Origin: Gemmatimonadota bacterium
GTDB taxonomy: Bacteria > Gemmatimonadota > Gemmatimonadetes > Gemmatimonadales > Gemmatimonadaceae
Assembly (NCBI GenBank): GCA_023249305.1
Contig: JAHFCU010000012.1
Coordinates: 1-54,407 of the forward strand
Reading direction: 5' to 3'
Length of the DNA: 54,407 nucleotides
In this document: in pieces, positions 18,281-27,769 of the stretch
Layout: each line of letters begins with the position of its first letter
Numbering within the stretch: position 1 is the stretch's first letter
The notes under the pieces: model-generated
Seen by the model: the letters and a program-made list of their open reading frames with translations, nothing else
What the model was told of the DNA's origin: nothing
Database searches by the model: none
Program-made: the position numbers and the translations under genes

Positions 18281-19263
18281 GCCCCCTGCTCCGCGTCGGC
18301 CGCGTACGCCTTCACGATCTCGCGCACGAGGCGATGGCGAATGACGTCGGCGTCGGTGAAGTAATGAAACGCGATACCGTCAATGCCGGGGAGAATGCGC
18401 TCCACCTGCGTGAGCCCGCTGTCGGCGCGGTTCGGCAGGTCAATCTGCGTCTTGTCGCCGGTGATGACGGCGCGCGAGTTCACGCCGAGTCGCGTCAGGA
18501 ACATCTTCATCTGCAGGCTCGTCGCGTTCTGCGCCTCGTCGAGGATGACGAAGGCGTCGCCGAGCGTGCGTCCACGCATGTACGCGAGCGGGGCAATCTC
18601 GATGATCCGCGTCTCGAGCGCGCGCTGCATGCGCTCGGGGGGCATCATGTCCTCGAGCGCATCGTACAAGGGCCGCAGGTACGGATCGACCTTCGCCTGC
18701 AGGTCGCCAGGAAGGAAGCCGAGGGACTCGCCGGCCTCGACGGCGGGCCGCGCGAGCACGATGCGACGCACGCGCTTGCGCGCGAGCATGTCCACCGCGG
18801 CGGCCACCGCGAGATACGTCTTGCCAGTGCCCGCGGGCCCGATGCCGACGACGATATCGCTTTCGAAGAGCGCCCGCAGGTACTGCGCCTGCCCGACTGT
18901 CTTCGGTTGGATGATCTTGCGTACGCCCGGCAGCACGAGGCGCTCGGGGGCGCCTTCGCCGTTCGTCGGGCCTTCCATCGAGAAGCGCAGCACGTCATCG
19001 GCGTCGAATGCGGTGCGCTGGCGCGCCGCGTCCAGCATGCGCTGCGCCAGGGCCGCCGCCTTCTCCAGCGCCTCGGCCGGTCCGGTAAGCGTCATCGCGT
19101 CGCCGCGCAGCGTCACTCGCACCGGGTAGATGCGCTGCAGTTCCGAGAGGTTCACGTCGCCGACGCCGGCGAGCAGGAGAAGATCGGCACCTTCGGTGGA
19201 GAGGCGGCGCGTCTGCGCCTCGCCAGCGTCAGCTGCGACGCTCCGGATCACCGCGTCAGTCAC
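18277..19263 (-). CDS. phoH: PhoH-like ATPase (YbeZ)
   Basis: A 328-residue P-loop ATPase. An N-terminal KH-like region (about 30-85) precedes TVGQAQYLRALFESDIVVGIGPAG and Walker A GPAGTGKTYLAVA. Downstream are LARPAVEAGESLGFLPGD, the Walker B region FVILDEAQNATSLQMKMFLTR and VITGDKTQIDLP. PhoH/YbeZ works with YbeY in RNA metabolism and has helicase-like motifs. The ATG overlaps the aspS stop by 4 bases. Confidence 0.95.
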   Translation of the reverse strand: MTDAVIRSVAADAGEAQTRRLSTEGADLLLLAGVGDVNLSELQRIYPVRVTLRGDAMTLTGPAEALEKAAALAQRMLDAARQRTAFDADDVLRFSMEGPTNGEGAPERLVLPGVRKIIQPKTVGQAQYLRALFESDIVVGIGPAGTGKTYLAVAAAVDMLARKRVRRIVLARPAVEAGESLGFLPGDLQAKVDPYLRPLYDALEDMMPPERMQRALETRIIEIAPLAYMRGRTLGDAFVILDEAQNATSLQMKMFLTRLGVNSRAVITGDKTQIDLPNRADSGLTQVERILPGIDGIAFHYFTDADVIRHRLVREIVKAYAADAEQGA

Positions 19264-21053
19264 GCGCCCTCCACGGTGGAGCGAAGGTGCAGTTCCTTCA
19301 GGTCGTCGGACGGCACGGAGCTCGGCGCGTTCTCGAAGAGGGCGCGCGCCGCGGTCGTCTTCGGGAACGCGATTACATCACGCAGCGAACTCCCGCCCGA
19401 GAGCAGCATCGAGATGCGGTCGAAACCGAACGCGATGCCACCATGCGGAGGTGCGCCTGCGCGCAGGCCCTCGAGGAGGAACCCGAAACGGCGCTCCTGC
19501 TCGGCCACGTCACCGATGCCAAGCAGCGTGAACATTCTCGACTGCACCCGCGGATCAGACGTGCGGATTGACCCGCCACCCAGTTCGAGGCCGTTGAGTA
19601 CGCAGTCGTACGCAAGCGCGCGCCATTGCTCCGGCGCATCCGGATGCGCCGCCATGTCGTCGGGGTTGGCCGCCGTGAACGGATGGTGCACGGCCGAAAG
19701 CGCGCCCGTGGCGGAGTCCTGCTCGAACATGGGAAAGTCCGTGACCCAGAGGAAGCGCCGCGCGTGCTCGTCCACGATGCCGAGTCGGCGCGCACACTCC
19801 TGTCGGATACGATCGAGCGCCGGGTTGCTGATGCGATCCGGTGCGGCGACCAACAGTGCGAGATCGCCATCATCGAGCGCGAGTGCCGCCTCCGCGTCTG
19901 GCGTGAGGAACTTGGCCACGGGACCTTCGAGCTTGCCGTCGGTCTTTTTCACGCGCAGCAGGCCGCCCGCGCCCGCACTCTTCGCCAGCGCTTCGAGCTC
20001 GTCCACCTGCTTGCGGCTCCAGGCCGACGCGCCGCTCACGCGAATGCCGCGCACGCGGCCGCCGGCCGCGACGGCCGACGCCGTGACGCCGAAATCGAGC
20101 GGCGCGAACGCCGCCGTGAAGTCGTGGACTTCGAGGCCGTAGCGCAGATCAGGCCGGTCGCAGCCGTAGCGCTCCATCGCCTCCGCGTATGACATGCGCT
20201 CGAACGGCGTCGACACGTCGTGCCCTGCCTCGCGCCAGATCGCGGCGATCATTCCCTCTGACAGCGCGAGAATGTCGTCGCGGCCGATGAATGACGCCTC
20301 GATGTCGATCTGCGTGAACTCGGGCTGGCGATCCTGCCGCAGATCTTCGTCGCGGAAGCAGCGCGCAATCTGAAAGTAGCGGTCGAAGCCGCAGCACATG
20401 AATAACTGCTTGTAGATCTGCGGCGACTGCGGCAGCGCATAGAACTCGCCGGGGTGCACGCGGCTCGGCACGAGATAATCGCGCGCGCCCTCCGGCGTGG
20501 GTTTCGTTAAGATTGGCGTCTCGAGCTCGAGAAAGCCGAGGTCGCTGAGATACTGGCGCGTCACCTGCAACAGACGATGGCGCAGCACGAGATTGGCCTG
20601 CAGCTCCGGCCGCCGCAGGTCGAGATACCGATGCCGAAGGCGCAGGTCCTCGGCGGGAAGTTGGTCGTTCTTGCCGCGCGCCACGGGAATGGCGGGCGTC
20701 ATCGCCGGTCCGACGACACGAATGGACGTCGCACGCACCTCGATGTCTCCAGTGTCGAGGTTCGGATTTCGCATCTCAGCGGGGCGCGGCTCAACGATGC
20801 CCTGCACGATGACGACCGATTCGACACCGACGGCCGCGGCGTCGGCGATGGCCCTCGCGGTGGACCAGTCGGGATTGAAGCTCACCTGAACCAACCCCGC
20901 GCGATCGCGAAGATCGATGAAGACGAGACCGCCGAGGTTGCGCGAGCGATGCACCCAGCCGCCGAGGGTGACGGCAATTCCGGCATGCGCGGCGCGCAAT
21001 GCCCCGCACTGATGCGAGCGCTGCGACGTCGCGAAAACGTTCCCTTCGGTCAA
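19260..21053 (-). CDS. aspS: Aspartyl-tRNA synthetase
   Basis: A 597-residue class IIb synthetase. The N-terminal anticodon-binding OB domain begins around [20 protein letters not shown]. The catalytic core shows motif 1 ([19 protein letters not shown]), motif 2 ([23 protein letters not shown]) and motif 3 ([14 protein letters not shown]), with the bacterial GAD insertion between. Start is taken as TTG at 21053-21051: it overlaps the VanZ-like stop (TTGA), has AGGAG upstream at proper distance, and gives the normal bacterial length. The frame runs open to 21224, but the extra residues are arginine-rich and unrelated. It charges tRNA-Asp. Discrimination against tRNA-Asn was not assessed. Confidence 0.96.
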   Translation of the reverse strand: MTEGNVFATSQRSHQCGALRAAHAGIAVTLGGWVHRSRNLGGLVFIDLRDRAGLVQVSFNPDWSTARAIADAAAVGVESVVIVQGIVEPRPAEMRNPNLDTGDIEVRATSIRVVGPAMTPAIPVARGKNDQLPAEDLRLRHRYLDLRRPELQANLVLRHRLLQVTRQYLSDLGFLELETPILTKPTPEGARDYLVPSRVHPGEFYALPQSPQIYKQLFMCCGFDRYFQIARCFRDEDLRQDRQPEFTQIDIEASFIGRDDILALSEGMIAAIWREAGHDVSTPFERMSYAEAMERYGCDRPDLRYGLEVHDFTAAFAPLDFGVTASAVAAGGRVRGIRVSGASAWSRKQVDELEALAKSAGAGGLLRVKKTDGKLEGPVAKFLTPDAEAALALDDGDLALLVAAPDRISNPALDRIRQECARRLGIVDEHARRFLWVTDFPMFEQDSATGALSAVHHPFTAANPDDMAAHPDAPEQWRALAYDCVLNGLELGGGSIRTSDPRVQSRMFTLLGIGDVAEQERRFGFLLEGLRAGAPPHGGIAFGFDRISMLLSGGSSLRDVIAFPKTTAARALFENAPSSVPSDDLKELHLRSTVEGA

Positions 21054-21415
21054 CGGTGAAGCTCCTGGCGCCTGCGCGCCAATGCGGCGAACAGGCCGGC
21101 GCCGATCAGGGCACCGACCGTGTCCGCGAAGAAATCGTCCAGTTCCATACTGCGGCTGGGAATGAAGTGCTGCTCGAGCTCGGTGAACGCGCCGAAGGCG
21201 ATGACGCCGACGACCGCCGGCCACCAGGGGCGCGCCCCGGCACGGAGGGCCGGCGCGACGAGCGCTGCTTGAACGCCGAAGAGCGACGCGTGCACCAGCT
21301 TGTCGAGACCGATGAAGTGGAACGGCTCCGGCACTTCAGGCGGATACGGCCACAACACCATCACCTCGATGAGCAGCGCCCAAGCGGCCGCCCACCACCA
21401 AGGCCCGCGCTTCAC
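21050..21415 (-). CDS. VanZ-like membrane protein
   Basis: A 121-residue protein from GTG at 21415-21413, chosen because it overlaps the ptsN stop (GTGA) and starts the first helix. It has four hydrophobic segments and the VanZ signature: GLDKLVHASLFG, FGAFTELEQHFIPSRSMELDDFFADTVGALIGAG. VanZ proteins confer low-level teicoplanin resistance in enterococci, but most homologues are of unknown function. It sits between ptsN and aspS in a tight operon. The much longer upstream-extended frame has no supporting similarity. Confidence 0.8.
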   Translation of the reverse strand: MKRGPWWWAAAWALLIEVMVLWPYPPEVPEPFHFIGLDKLVHASLFGVQAALVAPALRAGARPWWPAVVGVIAFGAFTELEQHFIPSRSMELDDFFADTVGALIGAGLFAALARRRQELHR

Positions 21416-21867
21416 GACGCCTCCGCGCGGGCGATCACTGCCGCGAACGCCTCCGCATCGGTTGCCGAAAACAGTGCGAGCTTCAATGCATCGTTGCGCA
21501 TGAGCCGCGCCAGCCGCGCCAAGACCTTCAGATGCGCGCTGCCGGCTTCCTCCGGTGTGACAACGCAAAAGCAGACACGCACCGGATCACCGTCGGGCGC
21601 CTGATAGTCTTCAATCCCTTCCACAATGCCCGCTGAAATCTGAATGCGGTCGAGCGCGCTCGTACGACCGTGCGGCACCGCCAGGCCATCGCCGATCGCC
21701 GTGCTCGCCTCGGCCTCGCGCAACAGCACGCTCTGAAAGGCCGCTTCCAGCGTCGCCGGATCGGCATCGGGGAGCGCGAGTTCCACGAGTTCGCGGAACA
21801 GGGCGTGTCGTGAATGGCTGCCCAACGGAACGCGGATGCGTTCCGGGGGGAGCAGTGCGGTGAGCAA
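21412..21867 (-). CDS. ptsN: PTS EIIA-type protein (PtsN/EIIA-Ntr-like)
   Basis: A 151-residue PTS_EIIA_2 domain. The phosphorylated histidine is H66 in STAIGDGLAVPHGRTSAL, and HLKVLARLARLMRN follows later as in EIIA-Ntr. Start is TTG at 21867-21865 with GCGGAGAA six bases upstream as ribosome site. Proteins of this type regulate potassium uptake and nitrogen or carbon responses via a phosphorelay from PtsP/NPr. No other PTS gene is seen here. It appears to be the first gene of the minus-strand operon that runs to the mutase. Confidence 0.88.
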   Translation of the reverse strand: MLTALLPPERIRVPLGSHSRHALFRELVELALPDADPATLEAAFQSVLLREAEASTAIGDGLAVPHGRTSALDRIQISAGIVEGIEDYQAPDGDPVRVCFCVVTPEEAGSAHLKVLARLARLMRNDALKLALFSATDAEAFAAVIARAEAS

Positions 21868-21938
21868 CCGGTTCTCCGCAAGCGTAGAAGCAGTGTAAAA
21901 CTAGCGGAGAACGGCACTTGGTGGTAGCAACCGGACGC

Positions 21939-21967
21939 TTGACCGAGCCCCGTGGCACGGGTATCCT
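21939..21967 (+). promoter_or_regulatory. Promoter of the 21974-22870 gene, positioned for a leaderless mRNA
   Basis: TTGACC (21939-21944) and TATCCT (21962-21967) are separated by exactly 17 bases. The ATG lies 7 bases after the -10 element, so the transcript would begin at or within a base or two of the start codon. There is no ribosome site, consistent with leaderless translation. Confidence 0.6.
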
Positions 21968-21973
21968 GCCCTG

Positions 21974-22870
21974 ATGCGGCGACTCGCCCTACTATTGCTA
22001 GGCAGCGCAGCCGCGCGGGGGACGATCGCGGCGCAGTTGGTACCGGGGCGAGACCTGCTCTCCTTCCCAATCGGCCTCGTGGCTGAAGCTCCGGCGCTCG
22101 GTACCAGTGCCGGGTTCGGCCTGTGGAATCCGGCCAGCGTCGCGCTGCCCGCAGAGTCTCGCGTGCGGCTCGCCGTCGGAACGATGAGCGCACCGGTGGA
22201 TGTGGCCGTCTCCGCACAGGTGGCCACAGCGGCCGGGCGCTGGCGCGGCGGCACCACGGTGGCCATCGGCATCGCGAATGCCTCTGTCGCGGACCTCCTG
22301 CGCACCGACTCCGATCCCGAGTCTATTGGGGATGAAATCCCGTACCGCACGACGCTCGTCTCCCTGATGGCGGCGCGTCTTCTCGGGCCAGTGACCGTCG
22401 GCGCCGCGCTGCGCGTGCGCGATGGCAAGCTTGACAACATCTCGCGTCAGGCCGTGTCGTTCGACATGGGCGTCATCTCGCGCGGCTTCGGATCGCGCGA
22501 CGTCCGGCTCGCGGCATCCACGTTTCTCGCCAGTCCCTTTTCGCATGAGCACGAGCGCGCGGAACTGCTCGCGGCCGTTGATGCGCGTCTCGCCGGCGCC
22601 GATTCGCTGCGCACGAGCCGCATTGGCGTCTCGTACACCGCGGCCGACGGACTGACCCGGGAGACGTTTGGCTACCTGAGCGCCCGCTGGGGACGCATCG
22701 AGGGACGGCTCGGAATGGCACGCACGGAAGCCTATGCCCGTTCTAACTGGCGCGGACGCCTCGGCATCGCTTTCCATCATCGCGGCTATGTGATCGGCGT
22801 GGCGCGCGAGGAAGGGGCCGGCAACTTATCGGCGACGTACCAGTTCACGCTGAGTTCCGTGCTCAAGTGA
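21974..22870 (+). CDS. Exported protein, probable outer-membrane beta-barrel, function unknown
   Basis: A 298-residue protein with a signal peptide (MRRLALLLLGSAAARGTIAAQ). The rest is rich in alternating hydrophobic and polar strands separated by short turns, for example VRLAVGTMSAPVDVAVSAQV, GGTTVAIGIANASV and VTVGAALRVRDGK, and ends with a strand closing in an aromatic and Leu/Lys (ATYQFTLSSVLK). GFGLWNPASVALP near residue 50 resembles the N-terminal region of FadL/PorV-type barrels (a WNPA-like motif). No family can be named with confidence. The rlmN GTG overlaps its stop codon. Confidence 0.7.
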   Translation: MRRLALLLLGSAAARGTIAAQLVPGRDLLSFPIGLVAEAPALGTSAGFGLWNPASVALPAESRVRLAVGTMSAPVDVAVSAQVATAAGRWRGGTTVAIGIANASVADLLRTDSDPESIGDEIPYRTTLVSLMAARLLGPVTVGAALRVRDGKLDNISRQAVSFDMGVISRGFGSRDVRLAASTFLASPFSHEHERAELLAAVDARLAGADSLRTSRIGVSYTAADGLTRETFGYLSARWGRIEGRLGMARTEAYARSNWRGRLGIAFHHRGYVIGVAREEGAGNLSATYQFTLSSVLK

Positions 22871-23958
22871 CGACGACTGCATCGCGCGCAAACCTGCTCG
22901 ACCTCTCGCCGGCGGACGCGGAGCGCGTGCTCCGCGATTTCGCCGAGTCAATTGGCGAGCAGGCGTATCGCGGCAGTCAGACGGTGCGCCACCTGTGGTC
23001 GGCGCCAGCCGCGAGCTTCCAGGCGATGACCGACCTGCCGCTCGCGTTCCGCACGGCTCTGGAGAGCGCGTTCACGATTCCGCGGCTCGCACTTGCGGCC
23101 GAGCAGCGTTCGGTGGACGGCACCCGCAAGTTCCTGTTTCGCCTGCATGACGGGCAGACCATCGAGACGGTCGCGATCCCCGACGGCGACCGCGTCACGC
23201 TGTGCATCTCGTCGCAAGCCGGCTGCGCGCTACAGTGCTCGTTCTGCGCCACCGGGCTCATGGGGTTCTACCGCAACCTCCTTCCGTCGGAAATAGCGGG
23301 CCAAGTGCGCGAACTCGCGCTGCTCGCCGAACCCGTGCGCCCGACCAACATCGTCTTCATGGGGATGGGCGAGCCATTGATGAACTGGAAGGCCGTGCAG
23401 GTGGTGCTGACGATCCTGAACGATCCGAAGGGCTTCGCCATCGGCGCACGACACATCACGGTTTCGACGGTCGGCGTGCTTCCCGGCATCCAAGCGCTGG
23501 CGAAGCGCCCCGAGCAGTTCCGTCTCGCCATCTCCGTACACGCGCCGAGCGACGAGCTGCGGCGTCAACTGATGCCGGTGAACATCAAGTTTCCGCTCGA
23601 GCAGGTAATTGACGCGGCCGCGTCGTTCAGCCGGCGGGTGACGTTCGAGTATGTCATGCTTGGCGGCGTCAACGATCAGCCGGCGCACGCCGTGGCGCTC
23701 TCCGCGCTGGCGAAACGCTGCGGTGCGTTCGTGAACTTGATTCCGCTGCACCCGGGCGGCGCCGGCTCCTACACGCCGACATCGCCGGAGGGGATCAAGC
23801 GCTTCGCGGGCGCCATCGCGCGCCAGGGAGTCGAAGTCGCGGTGCGCAAGAGCCGCGGCACGGACATCGCCGCCGCATGCGGCCAGCTACGGGTAGAGCG
23901 TCTGCGGCGGCGCGCGCCACGATCGCCCAACCAAGACGGTGAGGTCGAGGTAGCGTAG
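22867..23958 (+). CDS. rlmN: Dual-specificity RNA methyltransferase RlmN
   Basis: A 363-residue radical-SAM enzyme that methylates C2 of A2503 in 23S rRNA and A37 of some tRNAs. The 4Fe-4S motif is C120-ALQ-C124-SF-C127 and the SAM-binding motif is MGMGEPLMNWKAV. The two extra catalytic cysteines are C113 (TLCISS) and about C338 (AAACGQL); the C113-to-C120 spacing equals that of the E. coli enzyme. GTG start at 22867 overlaps the preceding stop. Its last 72 bases overlap the 3' end of the LytR_C gene on the opposite strand. Confidence 0.95.
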   Translation: MTTTASRANLLDLSPADAERVLRDFAESIGEQAYRGSQTVRHLWSAPAASFQAMTDLPLAFRTALESAFTIPRLALAAEQRSVDGTRKFLFRLHDGQTIETVAIPDGDRVTLCISSQAGCALQCSFCATGLMGFYRNLLPSEIAGQVRELALLAEPVRPTNIVFMGMGEPLMNWKAVQVVLTILNDPKGFAIGARHITVSTVGVLPGIQALAKRPEQFRLAISVHAPSDELRRQLMPVNIKFPLEQVIDAAASFSRRVTFEYVMLGGVNDQPAHAVALSALAKRCGAFVNLIPLHPGGAGSYTPTSPEGIKRFAGAIARQGVEVAVRKSRGTDIAAACGQLRVERLRRRAPRSPNQDGEVEVA

Positions 23959-24381
23959 CGAGTCGGGGCGCGACTCGACACGTGCGCCGCCCATCGCCGT
24001 CGCGGCGAGCGCTGCCCAGTCGGCGTGCCCCGACCGAATCAGCACCAGCGTGCTGTCGCGGCGCTCCGCTTCGGGGGCGGTGCCCGTGGCAACGACGTCG
24101 AACCCCTGGTCGCGCAGCCAGGCGGTGGCGAGGCGGCCGAGTCCACGCGTGTCCGTCGCGTTGATTACCTCGACCTTGATGCGTACGGATTCCGGCACGA
24201 CGCGCGCTGGACGCACAGCCTTCTTCGCGGACGAGTCGGCATTCGTGGACGTGACCGCGTGCCGCAGTCGACGCGGAAGGAACAGACCGGTGGTGGTCGC
24301 CGTTCCGAGCACGAGAATCAGCGCGATCCGCCGGCGGCGGCGCCGCACAACATCGGCCGCGCGCACTGGAGGCGCGGTCAC
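23887..24381 (-). CDS. LytR C-terminal-domain (LytR_C) membrane protein
   Basis: A 164-residue protein. The GTG at 24381-24379 overlaps the yqeK stop (GTGA), giving a basic N-terminus (VVRRRRRRIALILVLG) with one transmembrane helix (about 18-32) and an outside domain. That domain (IKVEVINATDTRGLGRLA, DQGFDVVATG, LDLTVLVGRSW) is a LytR_C domain, found alone or at the end of cell-wall LCP proteins and of unknown function. Longer start choices would extend into yqeK. The yqeK to LytR_C order is seen in several phyla, often followed by rsfS, but here rlmN converges instead. Confidence 0.8.
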   Translation of the reverse strand: MTAPPVRAADVVRRRRRRIALILVLGTATTTGLFLPRRLRHAVTSTNADSSAKKAVRPARVVPESVRIKVEVINATDTRGLGRLATAWLRDQGFDVVATGTAPEAERRDSTLVLIRSGHADWAALAATAMGGARVESRPDSLRYLDLTVLVGRSWRAPPQTLYP

Positions 24382-24914
24382 CGAATCGAATTCCACAGTT
24401 TGGCGGTTCCCTCGAAGATCCGGTTCCCTTCGCGTAGGGTCCATTCGAGCCGCATGCGCACCGCCTGACGGAAGATGCCGTCGAAGTTGTGAGGCAGCTG
24501 CGCGGCGAGGAACGCGCGGTCGACGTGCATGAATCCACGCCCCGGTTCGAGAAAGTCGGCCATGAAGAGCGCCCGCCCCGTGCGATCCCACTCGGGATGA
24601 CCGACCGTATGCCAGCGCACGGCCTCGAGCACGCTGCGCCGCGCCTCGCCCTCGCGCTCGAGCATCACGGCGGCCGCCGGCCCATGGAGGATGCCATCGG
24701 GCAATTCGGGCGCTTCAATGATGGTGCGAAGCTTTGCCGGCGTCGCGTCGCGGAGTGCGTCGTGCCAGCGGCCGACGTCGTGCCACGCCTGTGCCTCGGC
24801 GGCGTCGAGATGCATGCGCGCCGCCCAGTCGTCGAGCAGCGCCGTCACGCGCGCGATGTGTCCGCGGCGCTTCTCGGAGACGACAGCCCACTCGGGCAGT
24901 ACCGGCGCGGTCAT
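24378..24914 (-). CDS. yqeK: HD-domain hydrolase, YqeK-type (diadenosine tetraphosphatase)
   Basis: A 178-residue HD-fold protein with [25 protein letters not shown] (metal-binding HD), [20 protein letters not shown] and [12 protein letters not shown], in the order found in YqeK. YqeK cleaves Ap4A symmetrically to ADP. The first HD is displaced as WHD in GRWHD, so exact metal ligands should be checked by alignment. Its ATG overlaps the stop of the chemoreceptor-like gene by 4 bases and its stop overlaps the LytR_C start. Confidence 0.78.
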   Translation of the reverse strand: MTAPVLPEWAVVSEKRRGHIARVTALLDDWAARMHLDAAEAQAWHDVGRWHDALRDATPAKLRTIIEAPELPDGILHGPAAAVMLEREGEARRSVLEAVRWHTVGHPEWDRTGRALFMADFLEPGRGFMHVDRAFLAAQLPHNFDGIFRQAVRMRLEWTLREGNRIFEGTAKLWNSIR

Positions 24915-26992
24915 TGCACGCTCGCGAGCTTGCGCGCGAGATCACCGAGGTTGGCGGCCACGCCGCGCAGCGCGTGGGTCGCGCCTTCCAGTTCGCGCAG
25001 AGCAGCCGCCTGGTCCGCGGCGGCGGCCGCGACGTGCTCCGCGCCGGTGCGGTTGCGCTCCGCGATGTCCGACACGCGCGCCACCCGCTCACGCAGGTGC
25101 CGAAACTCGGCTTCCTGGTCCCGCGAAGTGCGCGCGATGCGCTGCGCGCGCTCGGCGCCCGCCGCCGTCGCGTGCACAATGGCTTCCAGCGCGCCGCGCG
25201 CCGAACTCGAAAGCGCCTCGACGTCGCGCACCATCTCACGCCCGGCCTCCATCTGCGTTCCGACGGCACGCATCCGGTCCTCGAATCCGTGCAGAAGATC
25301 GCCAGCCTGGTCAGACGCCGCGCGGCTCTCCTCCGCCAGCTTGCGCACTTCGTCGGCGACGACGGCGAATCCCCGCCCCTGGTCCCCGGCGCGCGCGGCC
25401 TCGATGGCCGCGTTGAGAGCCAGCAGGTTAGTCTGCTCCGCCATTTCACGGATGGCGTGAATGAACGCCGTGATCTCGCCCGTCGCGCCACGCAGGCCGT
25501 CGATCTGACCGGAACTTTCGGCCACGAACGCTTGGGCGCGCTCAAGCCGTCCGATAGTCGAGCCAATCGTGTCGCGGTGCTCACGCGCGATCTCGGTCGC
25601 CCGCCGGCTCGCTTCCTCCGCCTCACCGCCGTCGCGCACGACGTGGACAGTGGCTTGGTAGAGTGAGTCGGTGGCCTCGAGGCTGCGCGTCACCTGTTCC
25701 CCCTCTTCGGCCAGCGCGCGCGTGATGTCGCTCCCCGTGCGCGCCACCTGCTCGCCCCGCGCGCGCAGCGTGCGCGCCGACACCGTCAGCGTCTCGATTT
25801 CATGCGCGAGTCGGTCGAGCTGTTGGAGCAGCGGGAGGCGCAGGTCGTGGATCTGCAGGGTGGTGGCGACCTGCGACGCGAACCGCTTGATCAGCATCGC
25901 CGACTTGGGGCCGTACATGTTCGACTTGTGGTGCTCGAGTTCCATCACGCCGACGCTGCGCTCGCCAAATCGCAGTGGCACCGTCGCCATCGTGCGGACG
26001 CCGGGCACGTGGCGTTCCACGCGGGGATCGCGCCGCGTGTCGCGCACGATCTGCGGCTCGCCCGTGCTCAGCGCGAGGGCGCGCAGGCGGCGCCCGTCAT
26101 CTCCTTCGCGCTGGCTCGGCTCGAGGAGGCCGCGGCCGCCGCGGTAGACGACGGACAGGGCGTCGCCCTCAAGCCGGTAGATGCGCAGCTCGGTCCAGTC
26201 CACGAGGCGGTGCGCCAGCGCCTCGATGCGCCGGAAGCTCTCGCCCAGCGACACCGCCGACGACACCACCTGCTCCATGGCGAGGATGATGTTGAGCTCC
26301 TCCGCCGCGATGGACTCCTCGATGATCCGACGGACGAGCAGCCCGGCGAACGCGAGCACGAGGAGCACCAGCAGGCTTCCCGTCCCGCCCAACGCCTGAT
26401 AGGCCACGAGCGCCACCGACGCGCCCATGGAGCCGGCGCCGAAGGTGATGACCTCATAGCGCAGGATCAGCGAGCGTTCTTCCGGCAGCAACTTGTTGCG
26501 CACGAGCAGCGAGAAGTAGAGCAGGCCGCGGCTGAACACGAAGTGCGCGAGGAAGAACGAAGCCACGGCCGGGAGGTTCTCGCTGACGAGTCCCGTGCGC
26601 AGGTGCGAACCCGCCGACACCGCGGCAGCCGCGTAGACGCCGTACGCCGCGACGAGGGCCAGCACCTCGCGCCCGGCATTGATCCACCCGACGCCGATCG
26701 GCTTGCGCAGGGCAAGCCAGTCACTGAAGAAAGTCCCGGCGGCGAGCGCGGCCGCGACCGTGGCCGGACCGGCGAGCAACGCGCCGCCGACCGCGATCAT
26801 TCCGAGCAGATTGAGCGCCGAGTACTTGGTAAGTGGAAGCTGGAAGGCACGGAGGAGTGCGACCACGACGGCCAGCGCGAGCGCCGTCGGCCAGTGGAGG
26901 CTCCACGCGGGATCGCTCCACGCGACGGCGAGCAGCAAGGCGCTGCCGACCACCGGCACGAGCCGTTGCTGGAGGCGCAGCAAGGCGATCAT
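24911..26992 (-). CDS. Chemoreceptor-like protein: multi-TM N-terminus, GAF domain, MCP signalling domain
   Basis: A 693-residue protein from ATG at 26992-26990 (ATGA overlap with trpA). Residues about 1-225 contain six or seven hydrophobic helices. About 260-420 is a GAF domain ([29 protein letters not shown]). About 430-690 is a long coiled coil with the MCP hairpin tip [21 protein letters not shown] and [15 protein letters not shown]. There is no periplasmic ligand domain and I see no HAMP domain, so it is not a typical transmembrane receptor. It would signal to a CheA/CheW pair encoded elsewhere, sensing something in the membrane or cytoplasm. The gene sits directly after trpA, apparently in the same transcript. 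Confidence 0.85.
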   Translation of the reverse strand: MIALLRLQQRLVPVVGSALLLAVAWSDPAWSLHWPTALALAVVVALLRAFQLPLTKYSALNLLGMIAVGGALLAGPATVAAALAAGTFFSDWLALRKPIGVGWINAGREVLALVAAYGVYAAAAVSAGSHLRTGLVSENLPAVASFFLAHFVFSRGLLYFSLLVRNKLLPEERSLILRYEVITFGAGSMGASVALVAYQALGGTGSLLVLLVLAFAGLLVRRIIEESIAAEELNIILAMEQVVSSAVSLGESFRRIEALAHRLVDWTELRIYRLEGDALSVVYRGGRGLLEPSQREGDDGRRLRALALSTGEPQIVRDTRRDPRVERHVPGVRTMATVPLRFGERSVGVMELEHHKSNMYGPKSAMLIKRFASQVATTLQIHDLRLPLLQQLDRLAHEIETLTVSARTLRARGEQVARTGSDITRALAEEGEQVTRSLEATDSLYQATVHVVRDGGEAEEASRRATEIAREHRDTIGSTIGRLERAQAFVAESSGQIDGLRGATGEITAFIHAIREMAEQTNLLALNAAIEAARAGDQGRGFAVVADEVRKLAEESRAASDQAGDLLHGFEDRMRAVGTQMEAGREMVRDVEALSSSARGALEAIVHATAAGAERAQRIARTSRDQEAEFRHLRERVARVSDIAERNRTGAEHVAAAAADQAAALRELEGATHALRGVAANLGDLARKLASVQ

Positions 26993-27762
26993 GCGGTCCG
27001 TCCGTCGAGTGCTCGGCGCAGCTCGCGCGCCAACGTGACCGCGGCGTCCACCGATTTCCCCGCGGCACCGACGATCGCGCTCCCCACCACGATGCCGTCC
27101 GCATGCGCCCCGACCACCCGTGCGTGTTCCGGACGCGAGATACCAAAGCCGACGCAGATGGGAAGCGTGCACACGCGACGGAGTGCTGCGATTGTCTGCG
27201 GCAAGTCCTCTGGCAGCGTGTCGCTGACGCCGGTGACGCCCAGCCGCGAGATGAGGTACACAAACCCGCGTCCGTGCCGCGCAATTTCTGCCATGCGCGT
27301 CGGCGGCGTCGTCGGCGCGACAAGCCGAACGAAATCGAGCGGCCCCTCGCCGAGCCACGATTCGCGCGCCGCGTCGCTGCCGACGGGCAGGTCGGTGACG
27401 AGCACGCCGTGCACGCCCGCGTCGGCGGCGCGCCGCAGCACATCGGGTCCGGCAGCGATCAACGGATTGAGGTAGGTGAAGAGCACCACTGGAATGCCGA
27501 GCTTCGCCCGCGCCACGAGGGCGAGCGCGGCGTCGAGGGTCACACCGTGGGCGAGCGCCGCCTGCGAGCTCGCCTGGATCACGGGCCCGTCAGCCATTGG
27601 GTCCGAAAACGGCACGCCCACTTCCAGCACGTCGGCTCCCGCTTCCTCGAGCCCCTGCCACAACGAGATGCTGCGCTCGGGATCAGGATGCCCGGCGGTG
27701 GCATAGCAGACAAGGGCGCGGCGTCCCTGGGCGCGGAGCGCGTCAAATCGCTCGGTCAGCAC
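26989..27762 (-). CDS. trpA: Tryptophan synthase alpha chain
   Basis: A 257-residue TIM-barrel enzyme. Key motifs are [30 protein letters not shown] (with the catalytic Glu and Asp in EVGVPFSDP), [11 protein letters not shown] and [11 protein letters not shown]. It cleaves indole-3-glycerol phosphate to indole and glyceraldehyde 3-phosphate and channels indole to TrpB. trpB lies 3.3 kb upstream on the same strand, separated from trpA by two unrelated genes, which is unusual because trpB and trpA are normally adjacent. Confidence 0.96.
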   Translation of the reverse strand: MLTERFDALRAQGRRALVCYATAGHPDPERSISLWQGLEEAGADVLEVGVPFSDPMADGPVIQASSQAALAHGVTLDAALALVARAKLGIPVVLFTYLNPLIAAGPDVLRRAADAGVHGVLVTDLPVGSDAARESWLGEGPLDFVRLVAPTTPPTRMAEIARHGRGFVYLISRLGVTGVSDTLPEDLPQTIAALRRVCTLPICVGFGISRPEHARVVGAHADGIVVGSAIVGAAGKSVDAAVTLARELRRALDGRTA

Positions 27763-27769
27763 GGCAGGC

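Noticed and set aside
18271-20142. Long plus-strand frame opposite phoH and aspS
   Set aside because: Both minus-strand genes are complete with all catalytic motifs; the antisense product has no recognisable domain and is low in complexity.
25802-27475. Plus-strand frame opposite the chemoreceptor and trpA
   Set aside because: Antisense shadow; the minus-strand proteins have clear GAF, MCP and TrpA motifs.
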